A stretch of 9,318 bases of DNA. Source: Leucobacter sp. Its GTDB lineage: Bacteria > Actinomycetota > Actinomycetes > Actinomycetales > Microbacteriaceae. Both the position numbers and the translations under genes were made by a program. Below, piece by piece: positions 1 through 5,186 of the stretch. The notes under the pieces are model-generated. The model saw only the letters and a program-made list of their open reading frames with translations, was not told the DNA's origin and ran no database searches. The DNA is taken from the NCBI GenBank assembly GCA_031178565.1, contig JAPSIU010000036.1, positions 1 through 9,318 on the forward strand. The letters run 5' to 3'. Within the stretch, counting starts at the first letter, position 1, and every line of letters begins with the position of its first letter.

Positions 1-1
1 C

Positions 2-466
2 CCGACGTTGACGCGCGCCGCGGCCGCGCTGACCGAGGAGCTCGACGCGCGCGAGCGCGAGGACGCGATCCGCAGCCTCGGCCTCGCCCCGGGCGCCGCG
101 ATCCCGCCCCAGATGCGCTCCCAGATCAGGGCGCTGGAGGAGGATCAGAAGCGACGCGCGACGCGGAGCCTGCGAGACGGCATGGACCGCATCCTCACGG
201 ACCTGCTCTCCCTCTACCGGGACGTGCTGCTGAGCTCGCTCGGCGCGGATCCCGAGCTCGTGAACCGGGAGCACGCCGACCGCATCGAGGACCTCGCGGA
301 GCGCTGGTCGCCCGAGCGCGCGCTCGCCGTCGTGTCGGGGGTGGAGGCGGCCCGCGAGCGGCTCGGGAGGGGCATCACCCCGGGTCTGGTCCTCGAGGCG
401 CTCTTCGCCCGGATCGCGGCGGGGGACGCGCGGGAGATGTGGCAGGACGCGGGGAGGGCCGCGTGA
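2..466 (+). CDS. holB: DNA polymerase III subunit delta' (HolB), C-terminal part
   Basis: This is the 3' end of a gene whose start lies left of the window; about 154 codons are visible, in frame from the first bases. The helical, charged protein resembles the C-terminal collar region of actinobacterial delta' subunits: an RDAIRSLG-like stretch, a KRRATRSLRDGMDR helix, then a LTDLLSLYRDVLL helix followed by LGADPELVNRE. In this family that region packs delta' into the pentameric clamp loader that loads the beta clamp on primed DNA. The ATPase-like and zinc-binding parts would be upstream and cannot be checked. Its TGA stop overlaps the GTG of the next gene (GTGA), so the two are probably co-transcribed and translationally coupled. 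A TTG at 8 is only an internal leucine codon. The call rests on pattern recognition and on neighbour order (holB, hydrolase, tRNA-Thr) typical of this group. Confidence 0.82.
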   Translation, partial: PTLTRAAAALTEELDAREREDAIRSLGLAPGAAIPPQMRSQIRALEEDQKRRATRSLRDGMDRILTDLLSLYRDVLLSSLGADPELVNREHADRIEDLAERWSPERALAVVSGVEAARERLGRGITPGLVLEALFARIAAGDAREMWQDAGRAA

Positions 467-2055
467 GTCGATCCGCGAGTACCGCGGATGCGACGAGGGG
501 TGCGCGGCGGTTCAAGCGGCCCGTCGTCGTCTCCGTGATCGTCGCGGCCGCGCTCGCGATCGGCGCCTCCGTCCCGCTCGCGTTCGTCCCGCAGGATGAT
601 CGGACGACGCCGTCCGATCTCCCGGTGCTCCTGCCGGAGCAGGAGCCCGAGGGCACGGTCGAGGCCTACGGCCGGCAGGCGCCCGTGTGGCGGCCCTGCG
701 GAGGAGGAGCGGAGTGCGCCGACGTGCGCGCTCCGCTCGACTGGGCGGATCCCGGCGGAGAGACGATCCACCTGCGCATGCTGAAGCAGCCGGCCACGGG
801 CGGAGATCCGATCGGCACCCTGTTCGTGAACCCGGGAGGTCCGGGAGCCTCGGGCGTGGAGTACGCCGCCACCGCGATCGGCGCGATCCAGGAGGACGTG
901 CGGCGCGAGTACGACGTGATCGGCTGGGATCCCCGCGGAGTGGGGCTCTCGAGCGCCGTCCGCTGCGTCGACGCCGCGGGCATGGACGAGTACCTCTTCG
1001 GGGACGATGCGGTGGACGACCTCGAACCCGGCGGCGACGCCTGGATCCAGGCCGCGCTGCAGGAGGCCGAGGAGTTCGGAGCGGCGTGCGCGGAGCGGAC
1101 GGGGCCGCTGCTGGCGCACGTCGGTACGGCCTCGACGGTGCGCGACCTCGACATGATGCGGGCGATCGTCGGCGACAGCCGGCTCAACTACCTCGGATTC
1201 TCCTACGGCACCTACATCGGGGCGCTCTACGCCGACGCCTTCCCGGAGCGGGTCGGGCGGCTCGTGCTCGACGGCGCGATGGATCCCTCGACCACCCTGT
1301 CCGACGTGGTCCGCGAGCAGACCCGGGGCTTCGAGCTCGCGCTGCGCGCCTACGCGGAGGACTGCCTCGAACGTTCCGACTGCCCGCTCGAGGGTTCGGT
1401 CGACGAGGCGATGGCGCAGATCGGCGCGCTGCTCGATTCCGTCGACGCGCAGCCGCTGCGGGGATCCGACGGGCGCACGCTCACATCGGGCACGATGCTC
1501 ACCGCGATCATCACCCCGCTCTACGCGCGGAGCAACTGGCCGTATCTCGACGAGCTCTTCGAAACCGTGGCGCAGGGCGACGCCGATGCGGCGCTCTTCC
1601 TCGCCGACTTCTACTACGACCGCGAGAACGGGGAGTACCTGAGCAACTCGACCGAGGCGTTCTCGGCGGTGAACTGCCTGGACTACCCGAGTCCGCTCGA
1701 CCCCGAGCGCATGCGCGCCGAGGCCCGCCAGCTCGAGGAGATCGCCCCCACGATCGGCCGGTTCCAGGGATACGGGGACATCGGCTGCGCCGGCTGGCCC
1801 GTCACGAGCGCCGAACCCCGTGAACCCGTGACCGCGGCGGGAGCCGATCCGATCCTCGTCGTCGGCACGACGGGTGACCCCGCCACCCCGTACCGCTGGG
1901 CCGTCTCGCTCGCGGAACAGCTCGAGAGCGGGGTGCTCCTCACCTACGAGGGAGAGGGGCACACGGCCTACGGCGATGACGAGTGCGTCAATCGGGTCGT
2001 CGACGACTATCTGCTGACGGGCGAGGCGCCCGAGGAGGATGCCCGCTGCGGCTGA
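463..2055 (+). CDS. Exported alpha/beta hydrolase, TAP-like (peptidase S33 type)
   Basis: This 530-residue protein belongs to the tripeptidyl-aminopeptidase/SlpD-E/mycobacterial Hip1-like branch of alpha/beta hydrolases and is full length for that family. Residues 1-19 are basic (RRFKR) and about 20-42 form one hydrophobic segment, either an uncleaved anchor or a signal peptide, so the enzyme acts outside the membrane. The oxyanion-region motif NPGGPGASG is at 123-131. The nucleophile elbow GFSYG places the serine at 247. The acid is Asp472 in TTGDPATPY and the base is His500 in GHTAY, inside the TAP-like C-terminal domain. Several cysteines could form extracytoplasmic disulfides. The family removes N-terminal peptides or hydrolyses esters; the substrate here is not known. 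GTG 463 is chosen because it overlaps the holB stop as GTGA and has GGGGAGGG (451-458) at good spacing. An in-frame GTG at 439 would add eight residues but overlaps holB further. Confidence 0.9.
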   Translation: MSRSASTADATRGARRFKRPVVVSVIVAAALAIGASVPLAFVPQDDRTTPSDLPVLLPEQEPEGTVEAYGRQAPVWRPCGGGAECADVRAPLDWADPGGETIHLRMLKQPATGGDPIGTLFVNPGGPGASGVEYAATAIGAIQEDVRREYDVIGWDPRGVGLSSAVRCVDAAGMDEYLFGDDAVDDLEPGGDAWIQAALQEAEEFGAACAERTGPLLAHVGTASTVRDLDMMRAIVGDSRLNYLGFSYGTYIGALYADAFPERVGRLVLDGAMDPSTTLSDVVREQTRGFELALRAYAEDCLERSDCPLEGSVDEAMAQIGALLDSVDAQPLRGSDGRTLTSGTMLTAIITPLYARSNWPYLDELFETVAQGDADAALFLADFYYDRENGEYLSNSTEAFSAVNCLDYPSPLDPERMRAEARQLEEIAPTIGRFQGYGDIGCAGWPVTSAEPREPVTAAGADPILVVGTTGDPATPYRWAVSLAEQLESGVLLTYEGEGHTAYGDDECVNRVVDDYLLTGEAPEEDARCG

Positions 2056-2085
2056 TGGCCGGGTGCGCAGTCCGCTCCATCTGCG

Positions 2086-2094
2086 TGCTAAAGT
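2086..2094 (+). promoter_or_regulatory. Extended -10 box of the tRNA-Thr promoter
   Basis: TGCTAAAGT fits an extended -10 (TG, one base, then TAnnnT). It predicts a start near 2101, about 27 bases before the mature tRNA end at 2128. No good -35 hexamer is found about 17 bases upstream, which extended -10 promoters can do without. The rest of the 72-base gap after the hydrolase stop shows no convincing terminator hairpin, so read-through from the holB-hydrolase operon is possible. Confidence 0.5.
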
Positions 2095-2127
2095 AGTTGC
2101 TTGTGTGCGAGAGCGATCCCGCACCGC

Positions 2128-2202
2128 GCCGCCTTAGCTCAGGGGTAGAGCAGTTCCCTCGTAAAGAACAGGTCGTCGGTTCAAATCCGACAGGCGGCTC
2201 CA
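2128..2202 (+). tRNA. tRNA-Thr (anticodon CGU)
   Basis: A 75-base cloverleaf with the CCA end encoded. The acceptor GCCGCCT (2128-2134) pairs fully with AGGCGGC (2192-2198); the discriminator is T2199 and CCA is 2200-2202. The D stem is GCTC/GAGC with a short seven-base loop. The anticodon loop is CTCGTAA with anticodon CGT at 2160-2162, reading ACG (Thr). The variable region has five bases. The T stem GTCGG/CCGAC closes the loop TTCAAAT. The anticodon stem GTTCC/AGAAC has four Watson-Crick pairs, and its loop-closing 31-39 pair is a C-A mismatch (C2157, A2165). All other conserved positions look normal, so I regard it as a functional gene. Confidence 0.96.
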
Positions 2203-2276
2203 GATCTGAATGACGTTTGGCCCTCGCTCGAGGGATCGATCCGGGGCGTCACCGACCCCTCGCACTGAACATCAAC
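2203..2276. other. tRNA trailer with small palindromes
   Basis: This is the first part of the 131-bp gap between the tRNA and the next gene. It holds a CCCTCG/CGAGGG inverted repeat (2221-2234, effectively a five-pair stem with a four-base loop) and GGATCGATCC (2233-2242). CAGATCTG (2201-2208) overlaps the CCA end. None is followed by a T-run, so a classical intrinsic terminator for the tRNA is not shown. I see no open reading frame with a ribosome binding site here. Confidence 0.3.
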
Positions 2277-2302
2277 TTGCCAATATCGCAAACCTATTTG
2301 CG
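2277..2302. promoter_or_regulatory. Overlapping inverted repeats, candidate operator
   Basis: Two inverted repeats share one arm in a visibly AT-richer patch 32-57 bases before the fusion gene's ATG. The first, TTGCCAATATCGCAA (2277-2291), has TTGC/GCAA arms and resembles MarR-type operators. The second is CGCAAA-ccta-TTTGCG (2287-2302), a perfect six-base repeat. The TTGC/GCAA/TTGC units start 10-11 bases apart, about one helical turn. The position suits a repressor site over the promoter or early leader. I could not fix -35 and -10 boxes with confidence, and no regulator gene lies in the window, so the regulator is unknown. Confidence 0.45.
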
Positions 2303-2333
2303 GTCCGCGCGCCATGCCGCGCAGGATGGGTGC

Positions 2334-3896
2334 ATGGTAGAGAACCGATGGGACGCGATCATCGTCGGCGGAGGGCCCGCGGGGCTCTCGGCCGCGCTCA
2401 TGCTCGGCCGCTCGCGGCGCCGGGTGCTGGTGATCGACGCCGGCAGCCCCCGCAATCGCTTCGCCGCCCATATGCACGGGGTGCTCGGTCAGGAGGGCGT
2501 GCCGCCGGAGCGGCTTCTCGAACGAGGCCGCGCCGAGGCGGCCGGCTACGGGGTCGAGTTCGCCGACGGAGCCGTCGAGCGGGTCGAGCGCGAGCCCGGC
2601 GGCCTGCGGGTCGTCACCGAGGACGGAACACCACGGTCCTCGCGGGCGCTGATCGCCGCGACCGGGCTGAGCGACGAGCTCCCCGAGATCCCGGGGCTCG
2701 CCGAGCGGTGGGGCACCAGCGTGCTGCACTGCCCCTACTGCCACGGCTGGGAGGTGCGCGACCAGCGCCTCGGCGTCCTCACGACTTCGCCCATCGGCTT
2801 GCACCAGGTCGAACTCGTGCGCCAGTGGAGCGACCGCGTGACGGTCTTCGCCGCGGGGCTCGGGGAAGTCGCCCCCGAGACCGAGCGGCGCCTGCGGGCG
2901 CGCGGCATCGTGCTCGAGACCGCATCGGTGGCCGAGATCGTCGGCGAGGGCACGGCCGTCTCCGCCGTCCGCCTCGACGACGGGCGCGAGTCGCCGGTCG
3001 ACGCGATCTTCACCGTCGGAATGCCGCGGCCTCACGAGGACTTCCTCGCTCCGCTGGGATTGGCGCGCGACGACACCCCGTTCGGCTCCTTCGTCGCCGT
3101 CGACGCCGCGGGCAGGACGAGCGACGACCGGATCTGGGCGATCGGCAACGTCGTGAACCCCGCGGCGAACGTGCCCATGTCGATCGGCGCCGGTTCCTTC
3201 GCCGGCGCCGCCGTGAACGCCGCGCTCGTCTCCTGGGACTTCGACGCCGCCGAGCGCCATGAGGAACCGGAGCCGCGGGTCGCGCCGGTCGATTTCTGGG
3301 AGGAACGATACGCGGGATCCGGTCCCGTCTGGTCCGGCGAGGTCAACCGAGTGCTCGCCGATGTCGCGGGCGCCCTGACCCCCGGGCGCGCGCTCGACCT
3401 GGGCTGCGGCGAGGGGGCGGACGTCATCTGGCTCGCGCGGAACGGTTGGGAGGCCACCGGCGTCGACATCTCGCCCACCGCGATCGGGCGCGCCGCCGTC
3501 GCTGCCGACCGGGCGGGACTCGGCCCCGACCGGGCGCGGTTCCTCGTCTCCGATCTCACGACGATGCCCGACGGCGCCTACGAGCTCGTCTCCGCGAGCT
3601 TCCTGCAATCCCCGGTGGATCTGCCCCGCGAGGACATCCTGCGGGAGGCGAAGGCGCGCGTCGCCTCGGGCGGGCACCTGCTCATCACTTCGCACGCGAG
3701 CGCCCCGCCCGGATCCGACATGTCTCACGGGCACCGGCACCGCTTCCCCACTCCGGAGCTGGAGCTGGAGCACCTCGAGCCGGACCCGCGGGAGTGGGAG
3801 GTCGTCCTCGCCGAGACCCGGTCGAGGGAGGCGACCGCGCCCGACGGCGAACCGACCGTCCTCGAGGACGCCGTCGTCCTGATCCGGCGCATCTGA
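2334..3896 (+). CDS. Fused TrxR-like dithiol oxidase / SAM methyltransferase
   Basis: A 520-residue two-domain protein, probably cytoplasmic. Residues 5-305 have a thioredoxin-reductase-like FAD fold: GGGPAG at 12-17 binds FAD, and CPYCHG places redox cysteines at 133 and 136 with His137. Reductases normally have CxxCDG; CxxCHG is typical of dithiol oxidases such as GliT and HlmI. Where a reductase has its NADPH glycine motif this protein has LTTSPIGLHQ (about residues 153-162), no HRRxxxR is seen, and the second FAD motif reads AIGN (Asn272) instead of the usual GD. From Phe321 a class I methyltransferase follows: FWEERY, then LDLGCGEG (354-361) for SAM and acidic Asp378 in GVDIS. The inferred role is oxidation and/or S-methylation of small thiols; a disulfide reductase role is less likely. 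ATG 2334 is chosen because AGGA (2323-2326) precedes it and FAD-fold proteins start just before this point. The frame is open back to 2217, but that stretch crosses the operator-like repeats. Confidence 0.88.
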   Translation: MVENRWDAIIVGGGPAGLSAALMLGRSRRRVLVIDAGSPRNRFAAHMHGVLGQEGVPPERLLERGRAEAAGYGVEFADGAVERVEREPGGLRVVTEDGTPRSSRALIAATGLSDELPEIPGLAERWGTSVLHCPYCHGWEVRDQRLGVLTTSPIGLHQVELVRQWSDRVTVFAAGLGEVAPETERRLRARGIVLETASVAEIVGEGTAVSAVRLDDGRESPVDAIFTVGMPRPHEDFLAPLGLARDDTPFGSFVAVDAAGRTSDDRIWAIGNVVNPAANVPMSIGAGSFAGAAVNAALVSWDFDAAERHEEPEPRVAPVDFWEERYAGSGPVWSGEVNRVLADVAGALTPGRALDLGCGEGADVIWLARNGWEATGVDISPTAIGRAAVAADRAGLGPDRARFLVSDLTTMPDGAYELVSASFLQSPVDLPREDILREAKARVASGGHLLITSHASAPPGSDMSHGHRHRFPTPELELEHLEPDPREWEVVLAETRSREATAPDGEPTVLEDAVVLIRRI

Positions 3897-3945
3897 CCCC
3901 CGCTGCACCCGTTCCGCGGTGGTCTCGGGGCCTCGCGCGAGCGCA

Positions 3946-3951
3946 TAGGCT
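3946..3951 (+). promoter_or_regulatory. -10 box for a leaderless transcript
   Basis: TAGGCT fits the actinobacterial TAnnnT -10 pattern and ends seven bases before the GTG at 3959. A transcript would therefore start at or next to the start codon. No Shine-Dalgarno sequence is present before that GTG, which agrees with leaderless initiation. No clear -35 is visible around 3923-3928. The rest of the 62-base gap after the fusion gene shows no T-run terminator. Confidence 0.5.
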
Positions 3952-3958
3952 ATGGTGC

Positions 3959-5071
3959 GTGAGTTCACGCGCCTCCTCCGTCTCCGCCGCCCCGGCACGA
4001 CCCGGGAAGGCGCGGATCGCGCTGTGGGACAACGCGCGCTTCGTGCTCATCGTGCTCGTCGTCATCGGTCACGTGATCTCCACGGTCCGCACCGACAGCG
4101 TGCTCGCCTTCGACCTCTACGTGTACATCTACCTGTTCCACATGCCCGCGATGATCCTGCTCTCCGGGCTCTTCTCGAGGGCCGAGACGAGCCCGAAGGC
4201 GATCCGGTCCACGATCCAGCTGTTCGCCACGTGGGGGCTCTGGGAGGGGATCTGGGCGGTGATCCACCTGCTCGCCGACGGCAAGGCGCCGGGCGAGCGC
4301 TTCCTCGTGTCCCCGGCCTGGACCCTGTGGTTCCTGGTGACCCTCGCCACGATGCGGATCGTGCTGCCGTACATCGCGATGCTGCGCCGCCCGCTGCTGT
4401 TCTCCATCGTCGTCGCGCTCGTGTCCGGACTCAGCCCGGCGGTCGGCACGGAGTTCTCGGCCTCGCGCACGCTGATCTTCCTGCCCTTCTTCGTGGCCGG
4501 ATGGTTGATCAAGGAGCGCGCCTGGTTGGACGGCAACTGGTTCGCGTGGCCGTCCGTGTTCCTGCGGACCGCCGCCTGGATCGTGCTCGGCGGCGTGGCG
4601 CTCGTCATCCTGCTCGTGCCCGGGCTGCGAGAGATGTGGCGGATCGATCGCTGGCTCACGTGGCGCGACGACTACGCGCGGCTGTTCGAGCGTGCCCCGC
4701 TCGGGGAGTGGCACCCGACGCAGTGGGGCGACATCGCCCTCGGCGGCGCGGCCGTGACGGCCGGTCTGCTCGGGCTGGCGGCCGTCATGATCTTCGCCAT
4801 TCTCGTCGTCGTGCCACGGGCGCACGGGATCGCCACGGTGTGGGGCGCACGGACCCTCTACGTGTATCTGCTGCACGCCCCGATCGTCTGGGGGCTGCGG
4901 ACGACGGGCGTGATCGACCGGATCGGGGATCTGGGGATCCTCGGCCTCATCCTGCTCGTGCTCATCGGGGTCGGGATCGGCCTGCTGCTGTCGATGACGT
5001 GGGTGACCCGGGTGTTCCGGCCGGTGATCGAGCCGGACTTCGGCCGGCTTCTGCAGCGGTCCCCCGCCTGA
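3959..5071 (+). CDS. Acyltransferase 3 family membrane protein
   Basis: A 370-residue polytopic membrane protein of the acyltransferase-3 type, most like the fucose 4-O-acetylase (NolL-like) branch. These enzymes move acyl groups, usually acetyl, onto sugars of surface or exported glycans. The opening LWDNARFVLIVLVVIGH has the family's conserved histidine at 38 at the end of the first membrane segment. HMPAMILLSGLF (His61) follows, typical of this branch. About ten hydrophobic segments can be traced, including WTLWFLVTLA, a FLPFFVAGWLI segment and the LYVYLLHAPIVWGL segment near the C-terminus. The start is GTG 3959, which matches a leaderless promoter; ATG 3952 is in a different frame. The upstream frame opens into the previous gene but has no family signature there. 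The acceptor is unknown. A polysaccharide deacetylase 115 bp downstream makes a surface-glycan role plausible, but no more than that. Confidence 0.83.
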   Translation: MSSRASSVSAAPARPGKARIALWDNARFVLIVLVVIGHVISTVRTDSVLAFDLYVYIYLFHMPAMILLSGLFSRAETSPKAIRSTIQLFATWGLWEGIWAVIHLLADGKAPGERFLVSPAWTLWFLVTLATMRIVLPYIAMLRRPLLFSIVVALVSGLSPAVGTEFSASRTLIFLPFFVAGWLIKERAWLDGNWFAWPSVFLRTAAWIVLGGVALVILLVPGLREMWRIDRWLTWRDDYARLFERAPLGEWHPTQWGDIALGGAAVTAGLLGLAAVMIFAILVVVPRAHGIATVWGARTLYVYLLHAPIVWGLRTTGVIDRIGDLGILGLILLVLIGVGIGLLLSMTWVTRVFRPVIEPDFGRLLQRSPA

Positions 5072-5132
5072 TCCCACGTCCGACGCCGAGACGAACCCCG
5101 CGGTGCGGAGTGCGGATGTCGGCGGGAGGCGG

Positions 5133-5138
5133 TAGCTT
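5133..5138 (+). promoter_or_regulatory. Possible -10 box of the deacetylase operon
   Basis: TAGCTT fits TAnnnT and predicts a start near 5145, giving a leader of about 42 bases that begins almost exactly at the hairpin at 5147. The -35 region around 5110-5115 is poor. This is a weak call based on position and pattern only. Confidence 0.35.
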
Positions 5139-5146
5139 CGGAGCAG

Positions 5147-5164
5147 GGCCCCGACGACGGGGCC
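5147..5164 (+). other. Strong GC hairpin in the deacetylase leader
   Basis: GGCCCCG (5147-5153) and CGGGGCC (5158-5164) form a perfect seven-pair stem closed by the four-base loop ACGA. It starts 76 bases after the acyltransferase stop and ends 22 bases before the deacetylase ATG, leaving the AGGAG ribosome binding site (5177-5181) free. No T-run follows. It may be a T-less terminator for the upstream gene or, if transcription starts near 5145, a stabilising hairpin at the mRNA 5' end. Confidence 0.5.
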
Positions 5165-5186
5165 GGTCGATGCTCCAGGAGTTCCG

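Noticed and set aside
214..2124. Long minus-strand open frame of 636 codons opposite the hydrolase
   Set aside because: It is an antisense shadow caused by high GC and lack of AT-rich stops. The protein is Arg/His/Gly-rich with no domain, and the plus strand encodes a full catalytic triad.
2221..2242. Intrinsic terminator for tRNA-Thr
   Set aside because: The stem is short, with little loop, and is not followed by a T-run; it is listed only as a small palindrome.
2217..2333. N-terminal extension of the fusion gene from TTG 2217
   Set aside because: The extra residues run through the tRNA trailer and the operator-like repeats. ATG 2334 has a ribosome binding site and directly precedes the FAD motif.
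2128..2340. tRNA gene as an integration (att) site for a genomic island
   Set aside because: There is no integrase and no repeat of the tRNA 3' end elsewhere in the window, and base composition and gene style are the same on both sides.
2334..3896. Ordinary thioredoxin reductase (TrxB)
   Set aside because: The active site is CPYCHG instead of CxxCDG, NADPH motifs are not recognisable, no thioredoxin gene is adjacent, and a methyltransferase is fused.
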